From contig NC_080170.1 of NCBI RefSeq assembly GCF_950295315.1, positions 93,914,054-93,978,053 on the forward strand: a stretch of DNA of 64,000 nucleotides, written 5' to 3'. The first letter of the stretch is position 1; each line of letters begins with the position of its first letter. Shown piece after piece: positions 21,875 through 33,500 of this stretch. The translations under genes and the position numbers were made by a program. Source of the DNA: Erinaceus europaeus. Its lineage: Eukaryota > Chordata > Mammalia > Eulipotyphla > Erinaceidae. The notes under the pieces are model-generated. The model saw only the letters and a program-made list of their open reading frames with translations. It did not search any database and was not told the origin of the DNA.

Positions 21875-22000
21875 ATGAAAGATCTGAATTCAAATCCCAG
21901 AGTGCTACTTTGCATTATTATGATCTCGGACTAATTAATTTTTCTTATTTGAATGTTTCACTATATGCAAAGAGAGAGTAATATCCACTTCTGCATTTTT
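21875..22000 (+). mobile_element. MIR SINE fragment, plus
   Basis: 'ctgaattcaaatcccagagt' and the spaced 'ttaatttttcttatttgaat' follow the MIR consensus order (B box, then the 'acctctctgagcctcag' region). Confidence 0.5.
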
Positions 22001-22059
22001 AGTGGATAAAAGGAGGCAAAAATATATTAGGGGTTTCCCAATATAAACTGGAAAATGGG

Positions 22060-22230
22060 GGTGGGGGTAGATAGCATAATTAGGTTATGCAAATAAACAG
22101 TTATGCCTGAGGCTATGAAATCCCAGATTCAATCTCCCACATCATCATAAGCCAGAGCTGACCAGTGCTCTGGTAAGAAAGAAAGAAAGAAAAAAAGAAA
22201 GAAAGAAAGAAAGAGAGAAAGAAAGAGAGA
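22060..22230 (+). mobile_element. SINE (family C) with (GAAA)n tail
   Basis: 'agatagcataattaggttat', 'gcctgaggctatgaaatccc' and 'ccagagctgaccagtgctct' define family C. The A-rich tail has become a GAAA microsatellite (about 22175-22228). Confidence 0.8.
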
Positions 22231-22639
22231 GGAAAATGTCATAAACATGGAAAAAATAAAGATGAAGGAAAATAAAATAAAAGTTTTCAATAAAAGTACA
22301 AGGATACTGCTGGATACTTACAGGTTGTTAGGCTGTGAATACTGCCAATTTGCTGTCTGGATTTCTGAACAGAATGGTGGTCTGGATCCATCCATATTCA
22401 AAGACATGACAATTATCATTATTGATGGTAGGAGAATGATCCTTATTTTATTGTTATATGATCTTTATTCTCAAATTACACATCAAAGAGAAAAAGTCAT
22501 TTTTTTTTACATCTATAGAAATGGGCATGACACTTTCACTGTAAATCAGCTATTGTGTCATGTCCAATATTAACTGGTGTCAAAAATGGCAGGTGAGCAC
22601 CAATATAATGTAGTGACATGAGGAGAAAGCATATAATCA

Positions 22640-22725
22640 AATGTTAGTGCCTTCAAGAATTAAGACTGCATCTATTACTTAGCTGTATGTCTTTGGGCAA
22701 GATATACATGTACAATTAGGGGGAA
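22640..22725 (+). mobile_element. MIR SINE core fragment, plus
   Basis: 'ctattacttagctgtatgtc' then 'tttgggcaagatatacatgt' matches the conserved MIR core. Confidence 0.5.
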
Positions 22726-22899
22726 GTCTAAATATCATTAAGGTTACTAATCTGCTCTGATATTTTATTATTGTAAGAAATCCTTTTACAAGACTAGATG
22801 GTCACCTTATTGGATAGTTCTCTTTTCACAACTGAAAAAAATAAGCATAATTATATAGAAATAGATGTTTGAAATAAGAAATATAAAGTAGGTTTGAGT

Positions 22900-24442
22900 T
22901 ATATTTAAACACAGAGATATAATAGTCATTCAATTAAGAAAGATTTATTTTTCTCACATGAAAGTAAATTACAGTTGTAAACAAAACCTTAGAAACATTT
23001 ATCTCAGAAGATAATATGCCATATAACCATTATGGTGAGGTACTAGACAAGATAACTAGATAAACTTGTCATTTCACATGTCTAGATGACTGCCTTCATT
23101 TTTTGACATCTTCCAGTCTATTTTCATTACAGAAAACATTTAGCACACAATTATTTAAATGGCAGCTTTAAATAGAGGCTTAAAGTAAATTCAAGATACA
23201 TTTACACTGAAATTTACAAATAACATATTTGTTGAGCCAAGAAACATTTATTCAATTTCATTAATGTATAGAAAAGAATGAACCAAGTAACATGTATTAT
23301 ACAAGATAACTGAATTAATTTTATAAATAGAAGTATGTAACAACACAGCATTTACACAGCATTATTTTCAAAATAGGGTTTTGACCTCTAAGAATTAAAA
23401 TTGTCACTGAAAAATTTTAGATATGCAACATAGGCCAGTGGATACCAACTTGGCCATAAGAAGCAACTACACACTGTTTCCTATACTCCCCAAGTAAGAA
23501 AAAATAAAAGTAGAAAATTTTGAGGCAGGAAAAATGTCCTCCCAAAGTAAAATGATTAATGTTCAAAAACATGCTTACAAATTAAAATAAGGTCTCAACT
23601 ACTCAAACAAGTTACTTAATTTGCATGACAACGCCTTTTTAACTATCTCCTGATTTTGGGAATGTTGACATTGCATCTACTGTGCAAGCTGGGAACCCAA
23701 AGAAGGCTCAGACATGGCCCCAGTAGTGTGCTGGTGAATGTATAACAAAGTTCTTGAGAGGAAAAAAGAGTCCCTTACTTAACAACTTCTATGGTATAAA
23801 TATCCCCAGTATGGTAGATCAGCCTACCAATAATTTGGTAACTGGCTCACAAAACTACTAAACCTTTAATAATCACTTCTAAGAAAACATTTTAAGTCAG
23901 CTCTAATATGTGGACCCCACCTTCAGGTACCTCATATCTTGATAGGTATATATTTTAGAACATATAAAATTGTAGATAAAATTTGAATAGCTCAATTCAA
24001 TTTTTGGTAAGAAGGATTAAAATAAGAACCACTTAAAGCTGAAATTTTCCTACTTGATCATTATTATACTTTTTATTTTGCTTTAATTTCTGTTAGGAAA
24101 TTAAAATTTAATATATATAATGAAAGTAAAGAACAAGTAACTACAAAACATTCTCAGATGGGTATTATCATATTGCAAAAAAAAAACCTACTAAAAGCAA
24201 ATAAAATGCAATTTATTAAATCCAATTTTAAATCCTTTAGTTGAATTACAAATCCTGAAGATTTGTCCTGTCCTCTTTCCTCTTTGGCCACAGCTTTGAT
24301 GAGATGAGTTAGCTTCGTTTGTGTAGTATTGATGAGGAACATATAATTTCATACCACTCACACTATCAGATCACAGCAAAAGGCAAAACTAAATTCTAGA
24401 GTCTGAAAACTGAATTTCCTTAGGAATAGTCACCCCCTTGAA
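22900..24442 (-). other. DZIP3: DZIP3 3' untranslated region (extent uncertain)
   Basis: Sequence downstream of the DZIP3 stop codon, free of recognisable SINE or L1 insertions over about 1.5 kb, unlike its surroundings. Minus-strand AATAAA signals lie at 24217-24212, 23252-23247 and 22949-22944. I cannot tell which is used. The absence of insertions fits transcribed UTR under constraint but does not prove it. Confidence 0.5.
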
Positions 24443-24553
24443 TCAAATCTTAGGCAAGTGCTGACTGGGGTGGCCAGGAAATACTTCTGGTAGTGAAACA
24501 TGAAGCCTGCAAGTTGGGCATGTCCCCTGCTGCATCAACCACGGTCTAATGCA
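24443..24553 (-). CDS. DZIP3: DZIP3 last coding exon: second half of RING-H2, stop
   Basis: Starts after a CCTTAG acceptor with Cys (fourth Cys ligand of the RING). It encodes 'CIRPWLMQQGTCPTCR', then a basic and hydrophobic tail ending in Lys-Ile. The TGA stop is at 24445-24443. It has 36 codons plus stop and begins in phase 0. The Trp in 'PWL' and the CPTC pair are the standard RING-H2 end. Confidence 0.96.
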   Translation of the reverse strand, partial: CIRPWLMQQGTCPTCRLHVSLPEVFPGHPSQHLPKI

Positions 24554-27500
24554 CTAAGGAATAAAAAGATTCATGTCATCCTCTCAGATTTAGCCTAGAA
24601 GAGGGAGCTGATAATCTGTTTCTCAGTGTCACCAGTCAGTACTCTTCTGGTGGATGGTAAAGTAGATTGCCAAGCCAACCGATGAGATCATGGTACCATC
24701 TTTGTGGTTTGCTGAGGGATTGCTGGTAATGGCAGAATACCTTTCAGCCAGTTTACTGTATTAGGATCTTTTCCTCAGCCCCAACTTTCAGGATGGCTAG
24801 CAGTTCCTTTCAACAAGGAAGTTGAGAAAATCTACTATATTTTTCTCTACTTTATTCTATATTGTTCTCATTTATAATCTAGAAAAAAAATCACAACAAA
24901 GTATTTAAAGGATGCCAATAGTTTATATGAAGTGCTTACAGTGTTTTGACATAACAATGAATACACTTTTTAGATGTTTTTTTCTTTGGTGACAGTAGCA
25001 ATATTCTTTAGTTATGAATTATCTGTTAAGTCATTGGCTTTAGTACTGGTTCTATAAAACAAATCATTTTTCATCTATGAATAATGAAAATAATGAAAAG
25101 CCAGGTCTCATGAGGATTAAGAATAACCAGCATAAATAAGATCCATTAACTCTAAGTCTAAATGAATGAAGTAACTACTTTGTATTCAATGACCAATGGT
25201 AAAGAATAGAATAAGTTTGTGAGACATTTATTTTCTACATGGATATGACTTTAAAAACTTCAAGTGAAAAATCAAGTTGCTAAGTATTTTTCCCTGAAAA
25301 ACTTTTGAGATTAGTCAATCTATGCTACTTCTTCATACCAAAGAAGATACAAAATATAATTCTGTATCAGGTATCACATATCTTTGAAATGATATTTTAC
25401 ATATAGTTTCAATGAACTTGTCGGCTTCCCTTTTCTCATGTAAAAGTCTATCTCTACTAAAGAAAACTTGGATCATAAACTATATACCAATGGTACTTAA
25501 ACAGCACCCAAAATATAAGTTAATCTATAAAAATGGCAGAATTGCAGGCCAGAAAGTTGGGCAGTGGCTATAGTAATGGACTTAGATTTGCATACATGTG
25601 GTTCCAAGCTTGATCCCAGACACTGCATATGCCTGCAATGACCTGGTTCTTTCTATGTCTCCTCCACATCTCTCTCATTAATAAATAAATAGATATCTAG
25701 AAAATGTCAGAATCAACAAATATATTCCAGCCTCACATTCCTCTAATATTTAAAACCCAGGCATGAACACCTCCAAAAGTAAATAGAGGAGCCTAGACAG
25801 ACTTTAAAAGGTCACCCCTGAGTGGTGTAGAGCTGGTAATAACAAGTAAGTAAATAAATACAATTAGGTCATATGCTTTATAATATAGGGGATCATAATT
25901 AGAGATGGATAAAGGATACTTACTAGGTCTTATTTATAGTGTGTCAGGATAAAATATTACCACTGTTAAACTATTCAGTGCCTACACAGTGGCACTTTAT
26001 TTTTAACTTTGTCTAGATATTGTTTTAATCAGTATGTAACTAAAGAAATTAAAAGTCCAGAAACATTAAGTATATTGCCTATAGTTGCATAGCTTGTCAC
26101 ACTGGAGTCAAAATTCAAATTTTAACATTTTTACTCCAGAATCAGTGTTCTTAACATTATAGTACAATACACTCAAAATATGTGAAAACTTCCCCTATTA
26201 AATCTTAGGAACACTTGCTGTGTATTCAAAACAAATACTATAGCAAATTATGTTCCGTGAAAAATGACATGTAAGGATCAAGAAATGCACCAAAGTCCTA
26301 GTGCATGATGATGGAAAAGGAACTTAGCTGGAGGAGGGTTTCATAGTACTGCTTTCATCCTATTGCTATCTCCTCCTTCTACAATTTCTTAATAAGATTT
26401 ATTTATTTATAATGGGACTGGGGGAAGGGAATGACACTTTGGCACATGGAATAACAGGGATTGAACTCAAGACCTTATGCTTGAGAGTCCAATGCTTTAC
26501 CCACTGTGCCACCTCCTCTTCTGCTGTGTGGTTTAAGCACTATGGCTAGTTATGGGAAAAGGTGTTAAGTGTTTCTATGTGGTACCCAAAGCCCAGCGTT
26601 ATATCCAGTGGAACTCATAAGAGCAAGAAATGATGATGCATGCATATGATTTCAAGCAAAGTTATAAATCTCACTCAGTCAATTAATGGTAAAATATTTA
26701 AAAAGGTACATTTGAAAAGTTACCTGAGAGTGGAATTTATGAGCACAAGGCAAAACTGAGAGTTTTTCTGGAGAAAGATTTTCATGACATATCACGCAAG
26801 GTTCCTCTTCCTCTTCTTCTTCATTCTAAAAAAACACACAAAAGCTGTTTCAGTTCATTTCTCTTTCCCATATTTAATGCATTTAGAATGAATAACTCCA
26901 GTCTCACCAGAGTATTGGCTTTTTCCCATGTAGCAGAGTCTTGTGAACTGAGGGACTTCCAGGCTGTTTTTGAGGGCTGGGTAGCACTAGCCTGTGGTGG
27001 AGTCTGGCTGGGTGAAACACAATTGCTATTTGGCACTGATTTTCCCTGACTCTGAAAATAAAAATGTTATACTTATTTATTTTTTTTTAAAGTAATGTTC
27101 CAAAACAGGGAAAACTGATAAAAGACCACATAGTGGTATATAGTAAAGATTAGTAAAAGGTCAATCAGATTAATGAGAAATCTTGAAATAAAATGAAGGC
27201 ACTATAACATATATATTCAGAGCATCTAAAGACAAAAATAAAACTATATGCTCTTTTAATTAAAACAAGTCTTTATAGAAAATTAGAAAAAAATCTTACA
27301 AGTATTCAAGGTATCTCAGCTTAAATTTCAAATATTTAAAAAGTTTCCATAACATTTGACAAGTTGAAGTTTGTTTACTGTTAATAGATGATTTAATACA
27401 ATTAAAGATTACTGATTTTTTCAACATGTTATAGAGATATATCTCTATAGAGATATACAGGTATATCTGTATATCAGATATACAGGTTATTTTATTTTAT

Positions 27501-30500
27501 TTTTTACCTGCGATCTCTTGGGGTCAATAAATTGGGAAATCTTATAAACAATTTCATCAAATGTTAATCCAGATAAGGACTTCCCATGGGTATCCTTCAA
27601 TTTCCATAAGAAATCTGAAAGCTCCTTTCTGGAAGAGACCAAGGGAAAGGTAATCGTGATTTTTCTAAGGATCTACCCTCCGAACAAGATGTAAAACTCT
27701 ACCATATGACTGATATGTAGATAGGTATGTGACTCTTTACTTGTCTGATTGATCTGAAGTAGTATTCACAGACCATCTGAATTTATCTTAAACTAATACT
27801 TCTATTTTTTTTAATAATATTTAATTTGTTCATGTTCATGAAAGACAAATTTTATTTCTCTCCAAATAAAGACTTTGATTTTGAAAAAGATACAAACTGT
27901 TTTTGAAAATATACTGTGCAAAAATTAAGTTTGTTCTTTTTACATCAGACTTCTTACTGTTCTTTTTTTAACTTCTCATTTTTTTAATATTTTATTTATT
28001 AGAGACAGAGAGAAATTGAAATGGGGGAGACAGATAGATATAAATAGAGAGAGACTTGCAGCAATGCTTCAGCACTTATGAAACTTCCCCCTACAGGTGG
28101 GGAGTTTGAATCCGGGTCTTTACACATTGTAACATGTGCTTTCAACTAGATGTGCCATCACCTAGCCACCTTAATGGTTTCTTTAGTTCTCTTTTTAACT
28201 GTACTGCTATTTGTCCTCTATTAGTATTAATAGTATTAGTTTTTGTAAAACTCACAAACACAAAATTATTATATATAAAAGATTAAAATATTTATTAATT
28301 ATGATTTTTAAGAAGGTGAGAGTAGATAGTACAATGATATGGAAAGAGACTTTTATGCCTGAGGCTCCAAAGTCCCAGGTTCAATTCCCTGCACTACCAT
28401 AAACCAGAGGTAAGCAGCACTCAGAGGAAAAAAAAAAAAGAAAAAAATATATGATTTAAACAAAAAGTCCTAGAAGGGGGGCTGGGTGGTAGTGTACCAG
28501 GTTGAGCACACACATTACCATGTACAAGGACCCAGGTTCCTGATCCAACTCCTCACCTGAGGGTTTGGGGTGCAGTGGGGGGGGGGGGGGGAAGAAAAGC
28601 TTCATGAGCTATGAAGCATGTCTGCAGCTATCTATCTATCTTTCTCTGTATCTTCCATTCCTCTTATCAATTTCTCTCTGTCCTATTAAATATAATAGAA
28701 AAAAAAAAAAGCAGATGGGAGTGGTGGATTCATAGTGCTAGCACCCTGCCCCAGTGATAACCCTGCTAGCAAAAAAAAAAAAAAAAACCTAGAAATATCT
28801 TAATCAGATCCTTCCCAGTTTCCTTGATCCATAACCTTCATATACATTTTTGCCAAAATTGACAGAATAAAATATTTTTCTTTCTAAACTAAGTATCATA
28901 TTATTGACCTTTTTATTTAGCATATATATATATATTTACAACTTTACTAGATTTATTTTCTTTATTGACTATTACATTTATAGTTATAATCTTATCTAAT
29001 CAGGAAGAATATCAATATGTACACAATATTATAAGGAGTATGTAAAAATTTTGATATTATAATGAAAAATATTGGTGAGCAATAAAAATATTTCCTTGAA
29101 TAATAGATAAAAAGGGCCCTTCTTAGAAAAGAGTAAAATAGCTTTCACCTAAAATTAAAATTATGAAAACTACAATAAAATTATGATTTCTTATATTTCA
29201 CTATTTTCCATATCAAAGAAACTATAAGGACCTTCTATGAATTAACAAAATGGGAAAGTAAAACCTGATGCTAGGCTTACTTAACATATATCAACTTAAA
29301 ATATACTTTGTAAACAGGTTATTAAGATTGGTATTGCAACTGACATTATAATTGGCTACATCTATAAATAACTGTACGTTCAGTACATGAACAAATATAC
29401 ATTTAAAAAGTATTCTCACAGGACTGCACAGTACCCCTTCTTGATAAATTATACTTTCCTTACCAAGGTCATGTTAAGAAATATCTGCACTAATTGAGGT
29501 GTATTATATTTGATCACAGTATTTGTGTCTGTAGAATCTATAGAAATCTGTACCCAACACTAAATAAAAACTAAAGCTACCTGGTCTGTTGTGGAAAGAC
29601 AGTTTTCAGTCTGTCTGTAATACTCTCCCAATTCATGAAGGTGGGATCACTTCCCATAACTGCACCAGGAAGCACAGCCTCTCTCACAGGTGCAGGCACC
29701 GCCCAGGCCACACTAGTCATCTATAAGGAACAGAGTTATAACCCGTCAGCTTCAATTATCAGGAAGAAACTGTCCATACCAACATATTTCCGTATCTCAG
29801 GAATTAGGGTGATAAACAGAATAATGGCATATGTATTCCCTTATGAAAAGAGTAGTATTTGTTAACCAGTACATTTCTAATTGTTTATAATTATTTTCAT
29901 ATTTAAATAGGGCACACAATTTTCCATAACTGCAACCATATACAAAAATAAATGTAGGGTATTTTATGTATTTATTGCCGTACTTTTTAACAGTAGAACA
30001 ATTTAAATTCGGTTAATGACTAAACAAATTATAGCATATATAATCCAGTGCTAAATAAAAGAGTTACTCATCCATCGGCTTTTACTACTCTGGGAGAAGC
30101 TATGCTGTGTTCTCTCTCTCTCTCTCTCCCTTTCCTTTCCCTCCCTCCCTTCCTTCCTTCTTACCAGAACCCTACCTGCAGGGGAATCGCTTCACAGGTG
30201 GTGAAGCAGGTCTGCAGGTGTCTTTCTCTACCCCTCTCTGTCTTCCCCATTTCTCTCTGTCCTATCCAACAATGACAACAATAATAATAACTACAACAAC
30301 GAAACAACAAGGGCAACAAAAAGGAACAAATACTTAAAAAATTAACAACTAATTAGTGAAGTCACGGGAATAACTCATAAAAATTTAGTAAGTTAGGAAA
30401 AGAACAGAATACTACTCATAAATCTGAGTTTGCCTCAATATAAGTCATTTTGGGGGGGGCTGGGTGGTGGCACACCCAAGTGCAAATATCACAATGCTTA

Positions 30501-33500
30501 AGGATCTGTGTTCTAGCACTCACTCCCCACCAGCAAGGGTGGTGGTTCACAGTGAAGGAATTCTTCAGGTGTCTATCTCCCTCCCCCTTTAATCTCTCCC
30601 ACCCCTCTCAATTTCTCTCTGTCCTGTCAATATATATGGCTGCAGGGAGCTATGGATTTTTGTGTAGGCACCAAGTCCAGGCGATAACCCTGGTCACATA
30701 TACACACACAAAATCTAAGAATCAGAAAATAATCTTAATAGAAGGTTAAGAAACCTTAGTGTTTACAATTTTATTATAGATCATTGTTCTATAGCTTTTT
30801 ATAGATCAGTATGACAGCTTTGATATTGTGCTGATTAAAAATGTAGGACTTTAGAAGTTTAAGCATATGTATATATTTGCTGGTGCTCTCTACAAAAAAA
30901 AAAAAATCAAAGTCCCTCTTGTCACAAGTTTCAGATGGGGAGTGTAAACAATGTATAAACACACACACAAGAAATAACTCATTAGAGTGTATTTGTCAGA
31001 GGGTCAAGTATTTATTTCTGTATTACAGCACAGATCTTGCATGCATAGTAACAGCATATATCAGACCTGAGTATTCTGGTCTTCTTTTTTTTTTTAAAGT
31101 CTGGTCACGTTCACTTTATTTTTTTTAAAGGAAACTTTATTTTTATTATTATCTTTATTTTATTTATTGGATAGAGACAGGCAGAAATCTAAAGGGAAGG
31201 GGAAGATAGAGAAGAAGAGACAAAGACACCTGCAGCCCTGCTTCACCACTCGCAAAGCTTTCCCCCTGCAGGTGGGGACTGGGGGCTTGAACCCGGGTCC
31301 TTGTGCACTGTAACATGTGCACTCAACCAGGTGCGCCACCACCCAGCCCCCGTATTCTGGTCTTCCTTGCTCATTAAAAAATGTTTATGAAAAGATGCAT
31401 TTTGGGGAAAAGTCAAGATTACAGTTTTTTTTCATTAATTATATTTAACCTTAATTCTCTAGAAGATTTTTCATTTTCCCCCTTTTTCTTTTTTTGATAG
31501 AGGATGAGACAGAGAAACAAAGAAGAGAGCAGGAGAGAGAAACAGAGGGAAGGAAAGATACCTGGATCCTCATGCATGGTAAAGGTATGCACTCTACCAA
31601 GTGAGCTGCCAGCTGGTCCTGAAAGTACTCACTATTTTTTTTTAATAAAAAATAATTGTTTAGGCTAGGGAGACAGGTCAGTCTATTAAAGTACTCAAGC
31701 GTGTGGCTCTAGATGCTACAGGTTCAAAATAAGCCTGAACTGAGGAGTGCTCTGGTCTCAATCTCTCACTTTTTTTTCTCTCAAAATGAATAAGTAAATG
31801 CATATTTTAAAAAGAAACACTTAAAAGAGTTTAGCTTAGCCAGGATTACTACTAATAATCCTATTAATTTAAAACTTCTTTACTGCTTTTTCAGGTTTAG
31901 ATAATGCTTGCTTATCTGGCAATTTGTGGCTAGGGAGATTTATATACTTTTTCAGTATTGTATACTCCAAGACGATGCCATTTACACTATCTATTTATAG
32001 GAAACACTGAAACATTCCCCTTACTACATATATATATGCAAATCACTTGCACATATGCCTGTTAAACATGAATGTAAATAACATTTTTATTTAACTTTGT
32101 GGCATAATTTAGTCTTGACACCCTGCAGGTGGAGAGCCAAGGGCTCGAACGAGGATCCTAAACCGTGATCCTTACGCTGGTCCTTGCGCTTTGCGCCACA
32201 TGTGCTTAACCTGCTGCACTACTGCCCGACTCCCTAACACTTATTTCTTAAGACCACTGTGCTGTGGAGGTAATTAGTTATATGTTAATCCCACCAAGAA
32301 GGGTTCTGTACCAGTGGGGCTCGAGGTTGCCCAGGTGCTGAGATGACTCCAGGGCAAACAGCTGGCATTTGAGGAACAGTGATTATGGGTCTAAAGAAGG
32401 ATTCTTTCATAAGTGGTCGTCCCAAGAACTGCTGCATCTAAAAACAGAAAAGTAAAATAAATAAATAACAGCAAGATCCCACATACTGATACAGGCAATG
32501 ATCTGACCCCATCGAACAATGTGTAGGATAGTAATTTTAAATCTAGATACAAAGCACACCGGAAATAATGCTGTCATGACATTAGTTAATTTTTGGAAAA
32601 ACCAAAGTTAAGGAAATGTACTAATGGAAAATGAGAGTGAAGAGAACTGAGATATAGATCTACTTTCTTTTCATCATGGATACTAAAAATTGTAATTTTC
32701 TTAGGTAAGAAATAGTATGGTTATATCCAATGTTGAGTTATCCTGTTTAAGAATATATATTAAAAGACAAATGGATGAGACTACAGATTATCTAGGCTAC
32801 ACTTTAAACTATTCCGGTAGAGACGGAAGACAGAAGGGTTATATGACACACACTGGCAAAAATCTGACAGTGTTAAAGGTCATTCTTGAGCTTGCAATGA
32901 TTCATTATACTATTCTCTTTTTTAAAATGTATTTAAATTTTTCATAGTGTAAAAATTTAAAGAATAAATGTTAGATACTGAGTTAACAGTACTGCTTTTT
33001 TTTTTTTGAGAACAATTACTACCTATAACATTATTAAGAATTAGTGTTCAAGTGGTGCAAAACACAAGGACCGGCATAGGATCTCGGTTTGAGGCCCCGG
33101 CTCCCCACCTGCAGGGGGGTCGCTTCACAGGTCGTAAAGCAGGTCTGCAGGTGTCTCTCTTTCTCTCCCCCTCTCTTCATTTCTCTCTGTCCTGTCCAAC
33201 AACGACGACATCAATAACAGCAGCAATAATAACTACAACAATAAAAAACAGCAAGGGCAATAAAAAATGAATAAATAAATAAATATTAAAAAAAAACAAA
33301 AGAATCAGTGTTGGCGTATTGCACCAAAATAAAAGACTCTGGGGTGGGTGGGGGGGAGAATACAGATCCAAAAAGGATGACAGAGGACCTAGTGGAGTGG
33401 GGGTTATATTGTTATATGGGAAACTGGGGAATGTTATGCATGTACAAACTACTGTATTTACTGTTGAATGTAAAACATTAATTCCCCAATAAAGAAATTA

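Larger units (their letters stand above)
24554..26723 (-). other. DZIP3: DZIP3 last intron (2.17 kb)
   Basis: Splits the RING-H2 between its HxxH pair and the next Cys ligand. It contains SINE remnants at 25550-25690 and 26390-26520, a MIR at about 25980-26165 and a non-repetitive block at 24560-24840. The remainder is AT-rich with no visible feature. Confidence 0.8.

Noticed and set aside
12640..22900. RETNLB or another neighbour gene expected downstream of DZIP3 in human
   Set aside because: No cysteine-rich resistin-like exon or other recognisable exon was found on either strand in this stretch.
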